Source: UBA11606 sp965243715
GTDB lineage: Bacteria > Actinomycetota > Acidimicrobiia > Acidimicrobiales > Aldehydirespiratoraceae
Direction of reading: 5' to 3'
Assembly (NCBI GenBank): GCA_965243715.1
Contig: CBDEVU010000017.1
Coordinates: 310,001-374,000 of the forward strand
Length of the DNA stretch: 64,000 bases
The notes beneath the pieces are model-generated. The model was not told the DNA's origin and made no database searches. It saw only the letters and a list, made by a program, of their open reading frames with translations. Below are positions 33,044 through 42,733 of this stretch, piece by piece. The position numbers and the translations under genes were made by a program. The number at the start of each line of letters is the position of its first letter. Position 1 is the first letter of the stretch.

Positions 33044-34246
33044 TCAGAGCCCGAGAGCCGACTTGAGTTCGTCGACTCGGTTGGTCTGCTCCCATGGGAA
33101 CAGGCCGTCCGATGGGTCACGACCGAAGTGCCCGTAGGCGGCCGTCTTGCGGTAAATCGGGCGACGAAGGTCGAGATCACGCACGATCGCAGCGGGACGC
33201 AAGTCGAAAATATCGTCGACCGCTTTCTTGATCGCCTCTGGGTCAACCGTCTCGGTGCCGAAGGTATCGACAAGCACCGACATGGGGCGAGCCATCCCGA
33301 TCGCGTACGCGACTTGCACCTCGCAGCGACTCGCCGCGCCGGCCGCGACCACGTTCTTGGCCAGCCACCGGGTGGCGTAGGCGGCCGAACGGTCGACCTT
33401 CGACGGGTCTTTCCCAGAAAAGGCGCCCCCGCCGTGCCGGGCCATGCCACCGTAGGTGTCGACAATGATCTTGCGACCGGTTAAGCCAGCATCCGCAACC
33501 GGACCGCCGATGACGAAGCTACCCGTCGGATTGACGTAAATGTCGTAGTCGTCGTCGGCGAACTGTGCCGGAATAACCGGACGAATCACGTGGTCGATGA
33601 GATCGGGACGAATCATCGTGTCACGGTCGATGCCTTCGTTGTGCTGGGTCGAAACGAGCACGGTCTTGAGCCGCACGGGACGATTGTTTTCGTACTCGAA
33701 GGTGACCTGGGTTTTGGCGTCGGGGCGAAGATATGGAATCGTGCCCGCCTTGCGCACCTCGGCGTGCTTTTCGGCCATACGGTGGGCGAGATGGATCGGC
33801 AGCGGCATGAGCACGTCGGTCTCGTCGCTGGCGTAGCCAAACATCATTCCCTGGTCGCCCGCCCCTTGCCGGTCGAGTTCGTCCTCCTCACCCGATGAGC
33901 CGGAGCGAACCTCTTCTGACTGCTGAACACCCCGCCAGATATCACGTGACTGTTCGTCGAGGGTGACCATCACGCCGCAGGTATTGCCGTCGTAACCGAA
34001 CGCTTCGCGGTCGTAGCCAATCTCGTTAATGGTCCGCCGCACGGTGCCGGGGATGTCAACATAAGCCGTAGTGGTGATCTCACCGGCCACCACGGCCAAA
34101 CCGGTAGTTACCAAGGTTTCGCACGCCACTCGGCTCGCTGGATCCTCGGCGAGCATCTCATCGAGAATCGCGTCAGATATCTGATCAGCCATCTTGTCGG
34201 GATGACCCTCCGAGACGCTCTCAGAGGTAAAAGTCCAGCGCTTCAC
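33044..34246 (-). CDS. metK: S-adenosylmethionine synthetase
   Basis: MetK makes SAM from methionine and ATP. The 400-residue protein has TSESVSEGHPDKMADQISDA at the N-terminus, the ATP motif GAGDQGMMFGYA and the P-loop-like GGGAFSGKDPSKVDRSAAY. The start is GTG at 34246 with AGGAG 5 nt upstream; coaBC ends 8 bp before. I saw no SAM riboswitch. The SAM supply gene sits among several methyltransferase genes in this stretch. Confidence 0.97.
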   Translation of the reverse strand: MKRWTFTSESVSEGHPDKMADQISDAILDEMLAEDPASRVACETLVTTGLAVVAGEITTTAYVDIPGTVRRTINEIGYDREAFGYDGNTCGVMVTLDEQSRDIWRGVQQSEEVRSGSSGEEDELDRQGAGDQGMMFGYASDETDVLMPLPIHLAHRMAEKHAEVRKAGTIPYLRPDAKTQVTFEYENNRPVRLKTVLVSTQHNEGIDRDTMIRPDLIDHVIRPVIPAQFADDDYDIYVNPTGSFVIGGPVADAGLTGRKIIVDTYGGMARHGGGAFSGKDPSKVDRSAAYATRWLAKNVVAAGAASRCEVQVAYAIGMARPMSVLVDTFGTETVDPEAIKKAVDDIFDLRPAAIVRDLDLRRPIYRKTAAYGHFGRDPSDGLFPWEQTNRVDELKSALGL

Positions 34247-34254
34247 TATTGCTC

Positions 34255-35457
34255 CTAGGTTAGGCCGCCAAGTTGGCCCGAGGCGGTGTCTAGCACACGG
34301 CGAGCTATCTCGCTCTTGTCAGCTAAGGGTACATATTCTCGGGTTCCATCGGCGCAGAGGATTACGACTTCGTTCGTTTCGTGTTCGAATCCAACCCCGA
34401 CCTTGCTCACATCGTTGGCCACAATAGCGTCGAGGTTCTTTTCGGCCCGTTTGGCCGCTGCGTTCTCGATCAAGTTGGCCGTCTCGGCAGCGAAGCCGAT
34501 CAGCACCTGACCGGCCGGTTTCTGCTGGCCGAGTCGAGCCAGAATATCGACCGTTGCCACGAGTTCCACCTTGGGCACTCCAGTCGCCTTTTTGAGTTTG
34601 CCGTCAACCGTTGTAGCTGGACGAAAGTCGGCCACGGCCGCTGACATGACGACAATGTCGGCGCGGGGCGCGGCGCGATCGCAGGCTGCGGCCATCTCCG
34701 CCGCAGTTTCGACGGCGATCACCTCAACTCCCGACGGTGCCCGGCCAGGTTGGGTGGTAATCAGCACCACCGCTGCCCCCCTAGCGACCGCGGCTGCCGC
34801 TATGGCGTGACCTTGGCGACCAGACGAGCGGTTGCCGAGGTAACGAACGGCATCGATCGGCTCGCGGGTGCCGCCCGCGGTGACGACAACCGAACGGCCC
34901 GCTAGGTCGCCGTCGGTGAGTAAACCTTCGACCGCGGCGACGACCACGGCAGGATCGGCCAAGCGGCCGAGGCCTATATCGCCCCCGGCTAGACGACCGC
35001 TCTCGGGCCCCACCATATGGACTCCACGCTCAGCCAGAACGGCCAGGTTCTCCTGCACTGACGGCTGCTCCCACATCTCGGTGTGCATTGCCGGACAAAG
35101 CACGAGCGGAGCGCGTGTGGCGAGAACGGTGGCGGTCAACAAATCGGCGGAGCGACCAGTGCGAATGTCGCTGATGACTCGAGCGGTCGCCGGACAAATC
35201 AGCACTAGGTCAGCCCGTTGGCCCAACTCGGTATGCGGTATGGGGCTTGCGGGATCGTCGAAGAGTTCGCTTCGCACTGGTTCGCTAGCCAGCGCGGAGA
35301 ACGTGGACGGGCCCACCATGCGTTGAGCCCCCGCGGTCATTATTGGCGAGACGTGAGCTCCGGCATCGACGAGTTGGCGGCAGACCTCAACTGCCTTGTA
35401 AGCCGCAATTCCCCCGGTAACGCCCAAGACGATTCGGCGACCATCGAGTGAGGCCAC
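34255..35457 (-). CDS. coaBC: Bifunctional phosphopantothenoylcysteine decarboxylase/synthetase
   Basis: CoaBC makes 4'-phosphopantetheine for coenzyme A. The N-terminal flavoprotein decarboxylase half has LGVTGGIAAYKAVEVCRQL, the catalytic His in IPHTELGQ, and CPATARVISDI. The C-terminal synthetase half begins VVVTAGGTREPIDAVRYLGN and has ANDVSKVGVGFEHETNEVV. The 400-residue length is normal. The start is GTG at 35457, 15 bp after rpoZ. Confidence 0.95.
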   Translation of the reverse strand: MASLDGRRIVLGVTGGIAAYKAVEVCRQLVDAGAHVSPIMTAGAQRMVGPSTFSALASEPVRSELFDDPASPIPHTELGQRADLVLICPATARVISDIRTGRSADLLTATVLATRAPLVLCPAMHTEMWEQPSVQENLAVLAERGVHMVGPESGRLAGGDIGLGRLADPAVVVAAVEGLLTDGDLAGRSVVVTAGGTREPIDAVRYLGNRSSGRQGHAIAAAAVARGAAVVLITTQPGRAPSGVEVIAVETAAEMAAACDRAAPRADIVVMSAAVADFRPATTVDGKLKKATGVPKVELVATVDILARLGQQKPAGQVLIGFAAETANLIENAAAKRAEKNLDAIVANDVSKVGVGFEHETNEVVILCADGTREYVPLADKSEIARRVLDTASGQLGGLT

Positions 35458-35472
35458 TGTGCGACGCTCAAT

Positions 35473-35763
35473 TCAGGCCGCGTCTTGGCCTGACCTCGCC
35501 GCGGTCCGTTCGCCCGGATCGACCTCGGTGGCCACGATCTTTTCCGCCGCAATCTCCTCGAAAGCAATCGAAAGGGGCTTGGCCGCGACGGAGGCGACCT
35601 GTGGCGGCACCAAAGCACCCACATGGTCGTTCAACTTACCGTGGTAGCTAGTGATCTCTCGGCTGCGCATCGCCGAGAGCGACACGAGACGGAACTTAGA
35701 TCCGGTCTCTTCGAGGAGTTCCTCGATGGACGGGTTCATCATAGTGTCGTAGCCGTGGTCCAT
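35473..35763 (-). CDS. rpoZ: RNA polymerase omega subunit
   Basis: Omega helps assemble and stabilise RNA polymerase. The 96-residue protein has the conserved fold around MNPSIEELLEETGSKFRLV and the RSREITSYHGKL variant of the RAR(Q/E)I box. KPLSIAFEEIAAEKI follows. The ATG at 35763 has a GGGAGA site upstream; two further Met codons at residues 8-9 are alternative starts. gmk lies 33 bp upstream and coaBC 15 bp downstream, the usual actinobacterial order. Confidence 0.92.
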   Translation of the reverse strand: MDHGYDTMMNPSIEELLEETGSKFRLVSLSAMRSREITSYHGKLNDHVGALVPPQVASVAAKPLSIAFEEIAAEKIVATEVDPGERTAARSGQDAA

Positions 35764-35796
35764 TTGCGTCTCCCGTAGTGCGACCGGTTCTACAGG

Positions 35797-36381
35797 TTAC
35801 CAGCAACTAGCTTCGCCGCGGCGTTGTTCGATAAGGGAACGCACCTTCTTTACGGCCTCACCAAGATCGTCGTTCACCACCTCGATCATCCCCAAGCGCT
35901 TCGCTCGGTTGGTCTCCTCGCGTCCCTTGCGCAATCGGGCCGTGATTCGTTCCTCGGTATCGCCTCGTCGACGCAAGCGAGCTTGTTGTTCGGGCAGTGA
36001 CGGGGCCTTTACGAAAATCAGGAGAGCCTGGGGATAGCGGACCTGCACCTGTTCGGCGCCGTACACGTCGATCTCCAACAGCACGTCGTGGCCCGCGGGG
36101 GGCAAGGGCACCGGCGTGCCTTGCAGGTAGTCTAGGAACTCAACCCATTCGAGAAAGCCGTCGGCTTCCACTTGGGCGAGAAATCGCTCTCGGTCGGTGA
36201 AGTGATAGGCCTCCATGGCCTCGCCGGGACGGCGGTCGCGAGTAGTCCAACTCCGCGAAAGCCACAGACCGGGTTCTGAATCGAGCAGGCGAGCAACGAT
36301 CGTGCCCTTCCCCACCCCACCTGGCCCAGAGATGACCACAATGACACGGTCGTCGAGGTCGCCGGTGACGTCGTTGGTCAT
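35797..36381 (-). CDS. gmk: Guanylate kinase
   Basis: Gmk phosphorylates GMP to GDP. The P-loop reads ISGPGGVGKGTIVARLL, a slight variant of the usual GPSGxGK(S/T), and SRSWTTRDRRPGE is the GMP-binding stretch. The adenylate lid RRRGDTEERITARL is present. The ATG at 36381 was chosen; a TTG two codons earlier (36387) overlaps the mihF stop (TTGA) and is an equal alternative. mIHF-gmk-rpoZ is a conserved actinobacterial cluster. Confidence 0.94.
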   Translation of the reverse strand: MTNDVTGDLDDRVIVVISGPGGVGKGTIVARLLDSEPGLWLSRSWTTRDRRPGEAMEAYHFTDRERFLAQVEADGFLEWVEFLDYLQGTPVPLPPAGHDVLLEIDVYGAEQVQVRYPQALLIFVKAPSLPEQQARLRRRGDTEERITARLRKGREETNRAKRLGMIEVVNDDLGEAVKKVRSLIEQRRGEASCW

Positions 36382-36383
36382 TC

Positions 36384-36698
36384 TCAACCGAAAGCTTCAA
36401 CGAGCTGTTCTTTTTGCTTGTTGCCTAGCCCCCTCACCCGACGGTTTGCGGCAATACCGACGGCGGCCATCGTGCGACGAGCCGTGACCTTGCCCACGCC
36501 GGGGAGCGATTCGAGGATGGTGAGGACCTTGGTGGAGGCCACGATCTGGTCAGATTGGGCCTCAACCAAAAGATCGACGAACGACAAAGCACCCGTCTGC
36601 AACCGGACCTTGAGTTCCGCTCGGACCCGCCTCGCATGCCCGGCCTTGTCTAGGGCGGCTTGGCGCGCCTCAGGGGTAAGGGAGGGAGGGGTCGGCAT
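36384..36698 (-). CDS. mihF: Integration host factor, actinobacterial type (mIHF)
   Basis: This 104-residue nucleoid protein is specific to actinobacteria. Diagnostic stretches are LTPEARQAALDKAGHARRVR, ILESLPGVGKVTARRTMAAV and GIAANRRVRGLGNKQKEQL, the last two forming the helix-two-turn-helix DNA contact. It bends DNA and supports chromosome organisation. It lies between pyrF and gmk. The ATG has no Shine-Dalgarno; TACAGT 8 nt upstream could be a promoter element. Confidence 0.93.
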   Translation of the reverse strand: MPTPPSLTPEARQAALDKAGHARRVRAELKVRLQTGALSFVDLLVEAQSDQIVASTKVLTILESLPGVGKVTARRTMAAVGIAANRRVRGLGNKQKEQLVEAFG

Positions 36699-36722
36699 AA
36701 GGGGGGACTGTAGCGGAACCCG

Positions 36723-37427
36723 CTACGAGACAGCCGCGGCGTGGACCCGCTGGGCAGCCGCGAGGGGATCGTCAGCGCCTGTTACCGAGCGCCCGATCAC
36801 TAACAGGTCCGATCCCGCGGCTAACGCCGCGCCGGGCGTGGCCGGCCGAACCTGATCGTTAGCAGGGTCACCCAGAAGCCGAATACCAGGCGTGACCAGC
36901 GTAAGACGTGGGCCGTAGCGATGAGCCTCCTTGAGGTCGCCGACGGCACACACGATGCCCGCGCAACCCGCCGCCACAGCGATGCCTACCCGTTTGGCCA
37001 AAGCAGAAGTCGGTGCCTCGCCATCGCTCGTGAGGACGGTGATGGCGAGGGAACTCGGCGGCGACAAACCCGCCCGGCACGCTCCATCGGCGAGACCGTC
37101 AACCCCGGCCCGCAACATGTCAACGCCACCCTGGGCGTGCATGGTGAGGTACCTGACCCCGAGGGAGCCGAGAACCCGAGCGGTTTTTTCGACGGTAGTG
37201 GGAATATCGTGGAGTTTGAGGTCCAGAAACACCGAATACCCGAGATCGGCCAGCACCACGATGGCTTCGGGACCGGCGGCTGAGAACAGCTCGAGCCCGA
37301 TCTTGGCCACCCTGAAATAGGGCTTTAGCTCACTGCCAAGGCGGACAGCAACGACGAGGTCATCGACATCAAACGCCAAGGCAAGTTGGTCGCGGATTTT
37401 TCCGTTGATGGCGCTTTCTTCAACCAT
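36723..37427 (-). CDS. pyrF: Orotidine 5'-phosphate decarboxylase
   Basis: PyrF makes UMP from OMP. The active-site stretch FLDLKLHDIPTTVEKTARVL contains the Asp-Lys-x-x-Asp set (K then HDIP). The 234-residue length and the C-terminal TPGIRLLG and GRSVTGADDPLAA fit the bacterial group I form. Its ATG overlaps the pyrD stop by 8 bp. It is the last gene of the pyr operon. Confidence 0.95.
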   Translation of the reverse strand: MVEESAINGKIRDQLALAFDVDDLVVAVRLGSELKPYFRVAKIGLELFSAAGPEAIVVLADLGYSVFLDLKLHDIPTTVEKTARVLGSLGVRYLTMHAQGGVDMLRAGVDGLADGACRAGLSPPSSLAITVLTSDGEAPTSALAKRVGIAVAAGCAGIVCAVGDLKEAHRYGPRLTLVTPGIRLLGDPANDQVRPATPGAALAAGSDLLVIGRSVTGADDPLAAAQRVHAAAVS

Positions 37428-38334
37428 GGGCCCCTCCGACCAACTCAGCCACCGTCGTCACCTCATGTCGTTCACACCAACTCTCGAACTCTCTCAGAAT
37501 ACGCCGGGGGGCTCGTGGATCAGCAAACGTCGCTGTACCGACTTCAACCGCGGATGCCCCGGCGAGCAAGAACTCTACGACATCGGTCCCCGTGGTTGTA
37601 CCGCCCACCCCGACGATCGGCAGGTCGGGTTGGGCTTCATGAACGTCGTAGACGGCGCGAACCGCCACCGGATGCATCGCCGCGCCCGACAACCCGCCCC
37701 GCCGCCCGCCCAGTACCGGTGATCGAGTTTCGGGATCGATCACCATGCCGAGGAGCGTATTGGTGAGCACTACTGCTTCGGCGCCTGCCTCCGCCGCGGC
37801 GCGGGCAATCTCGGGCAAATCGGCGGCGTTTGGACTCAACTTTGCCCACCGCGGTCGCCCACAGGACTCGGTGGCGGCGATGACCTCGGCGGTGGCCGAG
37901 GGCGAATGAGCGAACATCTTGTGCCGGTCCGCCAGGTTCGGGCAGGACACGTTAACTTCTACCGCGACGACGCCGTGCGGCGCTCCGGCGATAGCTTCGG
38001 CCGCCGCGACATACTCCTCCACGGTGGATCCCCAGATACTGGCGACAACGGTTGCGCCGGTGGCGAGCAGCGGCGGTAGGTCGTGCTCGAGCCAGTAGGC
38101 CACGCCCTTGCCTTGCAGCCCCACGCTGTTGATCATGCCCGCCGCCGTGGGATGAACCCGCGGCGCGGGGTTGCCCGGCCATTCCTCGGCTTTCATCGAC
38201 TTCACCACCACCGCGCCAAGTTCCGCGGGGCGGAGGTAGCGAGCGAACTCGGCGCCGTGACCCGCTGTGCCCGAGGCAGTCATCACCGGAGCGCTGAGCC
38301 CCACCGACCCGATCCAGGTCGTGAGGTCGATCAC
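37420..38334 (-). CDS. pyrD: Dihydroorotate dehydrogenase, class 1 (1B-like catalytic subunit)
   Basis: PyrD oxidises dihydroorotate to orotate with FMN. The 304-residue protein has the class 1 catalytic cysteine in VEVNVSCPNLADRH and the FMN phosphate sites VGVGGTTTGTDVVEFLLAGA and VGTATFADPRAP. There is no N-terminal membrane extension, so it is not class 2. Class 1B enzymes normally need the PyrK electron-transfer subunit encoded beside them; here carB overlaps directly upstream and pyrF downstream, leaving no pyrK. The electron acceptor is therefore unclear. Confidence 0.92.
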   Translation of the reverse strand: MIDLTTWIGSVGLSAPVMTASGTAGHGAEFARYLRPAELGAVVVKSMKAEEWPGNPAPRVHPTAAGMINSVGLQGKGVAYWLEHDLPPLLATGATVVASIWGSTVEEYVAAAEAIAGAPHGVVAVEVNVSCPNLADRHKMFAHSPSATAEVIAATESCGRPRWAKLSPNAADLPEIARAAAEAGAEAVVLTNTLLGMVIDPETRSPVLGGRRGGLSGAAMHPVAVRAVYDVHEAQPDLPIVGVGGTTTGTDVVEFLLAGASAVEVGTATFADPRAPRRILREFESWCERHEVTTVAELVGGAHG

Positions 38335-41300
38335 TCCTCGGCTCCGTCGATTAGTTGCGAGGCTGACGCCCCCCGATGGTATTCCTGCAAGCTACGAACG
38401 GCCAGCGGATAACGCTTCCAGTCCCGCATCCCCTTGGCCGCAGCGAGCGCCGCCGCGCCGGTGGTGAGCAGCGGCACGCTCGCCAATCCCGCCGCCGAAC
38501 GGATGTGATCGCCGTCGGCGCGGGGGCCTCGCCCGCGCGGCGAGTTCACCACCAAGTCGATATCGCCGCGCTGAATGAGATCGACGGCGTTCTCCCCGTC
38601 GGCGTCGCCCAACTTGGCCACGTCGAACTCGACCGTGAGGCCGGCCTCTCGCAGCGAAGCCGCCGTACCGGAGGTCGCAGCGATAGCAAAACCCATGGCC
38701 GTGAGCAACTCGGCCGCGGCAATACCAACATGTTTGTCGCGGTCGGCTAGAGACATGAACACCGTGCCGGACTCCGGCAGCCGAGTACCGGCCGATAATT
38801 GGGATTTCACGAACGCCAGACCAGGCGTAAGATCAATACCCATCACCTCACCGGTTGATCGCATCTCTGGTCCGAGCAATGCATCCGCCTCGGGGAATCG
38901 GTTGAAGGGCAGCACCGCTTCTTTGATGGCGATGTGGTCAGAAACAACGCGATCGCGCAGCACCCCCTCAGCCCGTAACTCTTCGAGCGTGGCCCCGACC
39001 ATGACCCGGCTGGCGACCTTGGCTAACGCAACGCCGGTGGCCTTAGCCACGAACGGCACCGTGCGTGAGGCACGCGGATTTGCTTCGATGACGAAAACCT
39101 GGTTGGCCTTCACCGCATACTGCACGTTAACGAGACCACGGACATCGAGTTCAGCCGCGATGCGACGCGTGTAGTCCTCGATAACGGCCACCGTCTCGTC
39201 GCTCAGGCTGGTGGGCGGAATCGAACAGGCCGAGTCGCCCGAATGCACCCCCGCCTCTTCGACGTGTTCCATGACCGCACCTAAAACCATCGCCCCGGTG
39301 TGGTCGCGGATGGCATCCACATCGACCTCGGTCGCGTCCTCGAGAAACCGATCAACGAGGACAGGACGTTCGGCCGAGAGACCGCCTTCCTTACCGAGCG
39401 ACCCGAAACCAACTAGCGCCGCCATCGCCCGCCGGAGATGGTCGTCGTCGTAGACAATCTCCATGGCCCGCCCACCTAGGACGTAAGAGGGACGGATCAG
39501 GGCCGGATAGCCGATCCGGCCGGTGATCTTGAGCGCTTCATCGATCCCGACGGCTGTGCCACCGGCCGGTTGCGGTATCTCTAGCCGAGCGCAGAGCCCG
39601 CTCCACTGCTCGCGGTCCTCAGCTAAGTCGATCGAGGCGGGCGAAGTCCCGAGCACCAATTCGGACGGCAGACGACTGGCAAGCTTCAACGGAGTTTGCC
39701 CTCCGAGCGAAACAATGACCCCGAGCGGGTTTTCGCTTTCGATGATGTCCATAACATCTTCGTAGGTGAGCGGCTCGAAGTACAGACGATCAGAGGTGTC
39801 GTAGTCAGTGGAAACCGTTTCCGGATTGCAGTTGACCATGACGGTTTCGTAGCCCGCGTCGCGCAGCGCAAAGCTGGCGTGAACGCAGCAGTAATCAAAC
39901 TCTATGCCTTGGCCGATCCGGTTCGGGCCGGAGCCCAAGATGATGACCCGCTCTTTCTCTCCCGGTCGCACCTCGTCGGTGTCTTCGTAGGTCGAATAGT
40001 GATAAGGCGTTTCCGCCACAAACTCCGCCGCGCAGGTGTCTACGGTCTTGAACGTGGGACGGACTCCAGCGGCTAGGCGAGCGGCGCGGACCTCGATCTC
40101 GGTCGAATCCCACAGGAAGGCTAGTTGCGCGTCGGAGAAGCCGAGTTGTTTCGCTCGCCGCCAACCGCGGGTGGTGATGGTCGCGGCGCGGAGGCCTTCG
40201 AGATGGGCCCGTTCGTCAGTGATAACCGACATCTGATCGAGAAACCAGGGATCGACGCCGGTAGCGGCGTAGATATCGTCAATCGCTACGCCGCGGCGCA
40301 AAACCGCTTCGAGTTGAAACGGGCGATCAGGGGTAGCAATAGCGGACCGCCGGAGCAATTCGGACGTCGCGAGGGCGTCGTACTCGGCTTCGCCCGGGTC
40401 CGCGTTAAGCCCGAACCTGCCGTTTTCCAGCGACCGCAGGGCCTTTTGCAGCGACTCGGGGAAGGTCCGCCCGATGGCCATAACTTCGCCCACCGACTGC
40501 ATCGACGTCCCGAGAACCCCCGACGTGCCGGGGAACTTCTCGAAGGCCCAGCGAGGGATTTTGGTGACCACATAGTCGATCGACGGCTCGAACGAGGCTG
40601 GGGTCTTTTGGGTGATGTCGTTGGGTATCTCGTCGAGCGTGTACCCAATAGCGAGTTTGGCCGCGATCTTGGCGATCGGAAAACCGGTGGCTTTTGAGGC
40701 CAGCGCCGAGGAGCGACTAACCCGCGGGTTCATCTCGATAATTATCTGGCGGCCGGTGTCGGGATCTACAGCCCACTGGACGTTGGAACCCCCTGTCTCG
40801 ACGCCGACCCGGCGGATACAGGCCAGCGAACCGTCGCGCATTTGCTGGTACTCAACATCGCTAAGGGTTTGGGCCGGAGCAACAGTGATCGAGTCGCCGG
40901 TGTGGACCCCCATCGGGTCAAAGTTCTCAATCGAGCAGATGATGACGCAGTTGTCGGCTCGGTCGCGCATCACCTCCAACTCGTACTCCTTCCAGCCCTT
41001 GATCGACTCCTCGATGAGGATCTCGTTGATCGGACTGCATTCGATCCCGTAGGCCGCGACCTTCTCGAACTCCTCCATGGTCTCAGCCATACCGGTGCCC
41101 CGCCCGCCAAGAATGTAGGCGGGGCGGATGATGATCGGCAGACCAACCTCGTCGACCACGCGGCGGGCTTCGGTCATGTCGTGGGCTATGCCGGAGCGGG
41201 CGACCTCGAGGCCAATCTCCTGCATGGCAACCTTGAACTTCTGGCGATCTTCCGCCGTTTCGATCGCCTCAGCGTCAGCGCCAATGAGCTCACAGTCGAA

Positions 41301-41630
41301 CCTTTCCAGCACCCCCGCTGTCTTGAGTTCCATCGCTAGGTTGAGCCCGGTTTGGCCGCCGAGGGTCGGTAAGAGTGCGTCGGGTCGTTCCCGGCAGATG
41401 ATCTTTTCTAAAACGGCGAGGTCGAGGGGTTCGATGTAGGTCGCATCGGCGAAATCGGGATCGGTCATGATCGTCGCCGGGTTCGAGTTGGCGAGAATGA
41501 CGCGGTAGCCCTCCTCCTTGAGCACTCGACACGCCTGAGTCCCTGAGTAATCGAACTCACACGCCTGACCGATGACGATTGGTCCGGATCCAATGATGAG
41601 GATGGACTGAAGATCGGTTCGCTTCGGCAT
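38331..41630 (-). CDS. carB: Carbamoyl-phosphate synthase large chain
   Basis: CarB makes carbamoyl phosphate for pyrimidine and arginine synthesis from ammonia delivered by CarA. The 1099-residue protein has two ATP-grasp halves: the first starts ILIIGSGPIVIGQACEFDYSG, the second VIILGSGPNRIGQGIEFDYC. A C-terminal MGS-like allosteric domain contains SLADRDKHVGIAAAELL. It shares one base with carA (TGATG) and overlaps pyrD by 4 bp. Confidence 0.97.
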   Translation of the reverse strand: MPKRTDLQSILIIGSGPIVIGQACEFDYSGTQACRVLKEEGYRVILANSNPATIMTDPDFADATYIEPLDLAVLEKIICRERPDALLPTLGGQTGLNLAMELKTAGVLERFDCELIGADAEAIETAEDRQKFKVAMQEIGLEVARSGIAHDMTEARRVVDEVGLPIIIRPAYILGGRGTGMAETMEEFEKVAAYGIECSPINEILIEESIKGWKEYELEVMRDRADNCVIICSIENFDPMGVHTGDSITVAPAQTLSDVEYQQMRDGSLACIRRVGVETGGSNVQWAVDPDTGRQIIIEMNPRVSRSSALASKATGFPIAKIAAKLAIGYTLDEIPNDITQKTPASFEPSIDYVVTKIPRWAFEKFPGTSGVLGTSMQSVGEVMAIGRTFPESLQKALRSLENGRFGLNADPGEAEYDALATSELLRRSAIATPDRPFQLEAVLRRGVAIDDIYAATGVDPWFLDQMSVITDERAHLEGLRAATITTRGWRRAKQLGFSDAQLAFLWDSTEIEVRAARLAAGVRPTFKTVDTCAAEFVAETPYHYSTYEDTDEVRPGEKERVIILGSGPNRIGQGIEFDYCCVHASFALRDAGYETVMVNCNPETVSTDYDTSDRLYFEPLTYEDVMDIIESENPLGVIVSLGGQTPLKLASRLPSELVLGTSPASIDLAEDREQWSGLCARLEIPQPAGGTAVGIDEALKITGRIGYPALIRPSYVLGGRAMEIVYDDDHLRRAMAALVGFGSLGKEGGLSAERPVLVDRFLEDATEVDVDAIRDHTGAMVLGAVMEHVEEAGVHSGDSACSIPPTSLSDETVAVIEDYTRRIAAELDVRGLVNVQYAVKANQVFVIEANPRASRTVPFVAKATGVALAKVASRVMVGATLEELRAEGVLRDRVVSDHIAIKEAVLPFNRFPEADALLGPEMRSTGEVMGIDLTPGLAFVKSQLSAGTRLPESGTVFMSLADRDKHVGIAAAELLTAMGFAIAATSGTAASLREAGLTVEFDVAKLGDADGENAVDLIQRGDIDLVVNSPRGRGPRADGDHIRSAAGLASVPLLTTGAAALAAAKGMRDWKRYPLAVRSLQEYHRGASASQLIDGAEE

Positions 41631-42733
41631 CAGCTTGCTCTCGTTCTGGGAGGGCCGTGGGCGTCCATAAGTTGGGCGAACTGATCAAAAAGGTAGCGAC
41701 TGTCGTGGGGGCCGGGGCCCGCCTCCGGATGGTACTGCACACTAAAGGCCCGGAGTTCGTGGTGGACTAAGCCCTCGAGGGTGCCGTCGTTGAGGCAGAG
41801 GTGGGTTTCCACGACATTCGGGACCGATCCCAACTCGACCGCGAAGTTGTGGTTCTGGCTGGTTATCTCAACCTTGCCGGTGCGCAGATCTTGCACTGGT
41901 ACGTTGCCGCCGTGGTGACCGAACTTCATCTTAAAGGTGCGTCCGCCGAGGGCGAGAGCCAAAACCTGGTGACCGAGACAGATACCGAAAATCGGCACCT
42001 TCCCGAGCAGTTTGGGCAATTCACTAACGATGCGACCTGCCTCTTCGGGATCGCCGGGGCCGTTCGACAAGAAAACGCCGTCGGGCTTCATGGCCAGCAC
42101 TTCTTCGGCGGGGGTGGCCGCGGGGACCACCGTAACCGTGGCTAGGTCGCCTAAGTGTCGAAGCATGGTGGCTTTCACGCCGAGGTCGTAGGCCACCACC
42201 CGCCGCGGCCCTGTCCCTACTTCGTATCGGGTTTCGGTTGTGACCAACCCGACTAGGTCCCCACCCGCGGTTCCGGGGTCGGCCTGCGCCGCAGCCCGCA
42301 GGGTGGTGGCGTCAGCCGAACCAAACGCGCCGGGCAGCGCCCCCTCATCACGAAGATGACGGGTCAGTCGACGAGTGTCGATCCCAGCAATGCCGGGCAC
42401 CCCGTGATGGCGCAAAAAGCCGTCTAAGTCACCATCGCCACGCCAATTGCTGGGGCGGCGGGCCAGATCGCGAATAACGATGCCCCGACAGAAGGGTCGG
42501 ACCGCCTCGTCGTCGGTTGCGTTTACGCCGTAGTTCCCGATGTGAGGGTACGTGAAGGTGATTATCTGGCCCGCATAGGACGGATCGGTGATCACTTCTT
42601 GGTAGCCCGTAAGCACGGTGTTGAACACCACCTCGCCGGTAGCGATTCCACCCGGCGGATCGGCGCCGATACCATCGCCCGCGAACACCTCACCGTCGGC
42701 CAGAACCAGTTGATACTCACGAAGCCCGTTCAT
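41630..42733 (-). CDS. carA: Carbamoyl-phosphate synthase small chain (glutaminase)
   Basis: CarA hydrolyses glutamine for CarB. The 367-residue protein has the N-terminal CPSase-sm domain (LVLADGEVFAGDGIGADPPG, TGYQEVITDPSYAGQIITFT) and a class I amidotransferase with the nucleophile in FGICLGHQVLALALGG and the His-Glu pair in VQYHPEAGPGPHDS. It overlaps pyrC (ATGA) and carB (TGATG). Confidence 0.97.
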   Translation of the reverse strand: MNGLREYQLVLADGEVFAGDGIGADPPGGIATGEVVFNTVLTGYQEVITDPSYAGQIITFTYPHIGNYGVNATDDEAVRPFCRGIVIRDLARRPSNWRGDGDLDGFLRHHGVPGIAGIDTRRLTRHLRDEGALPGAFGSADATTLRAAAQADPGTAGGDLVGLVTTETRYEVGTGPRRVVAYDLGVKATMLRHLGDLATVTVVPAATPAEEVLAMKPDGVFLSNGPGDPEEAGRIVSELPKLLGKVPIFGICLGHQVLALALGGRTFKMKFGHHGGNVPVQDLRTGKVEITSQNHNFAVELGSVPNVVETHLCLNDGTLEGLVHHELRAFSVQYHPEAGPGPHDSRYLFDQFAQLMDAHGPPRTRAS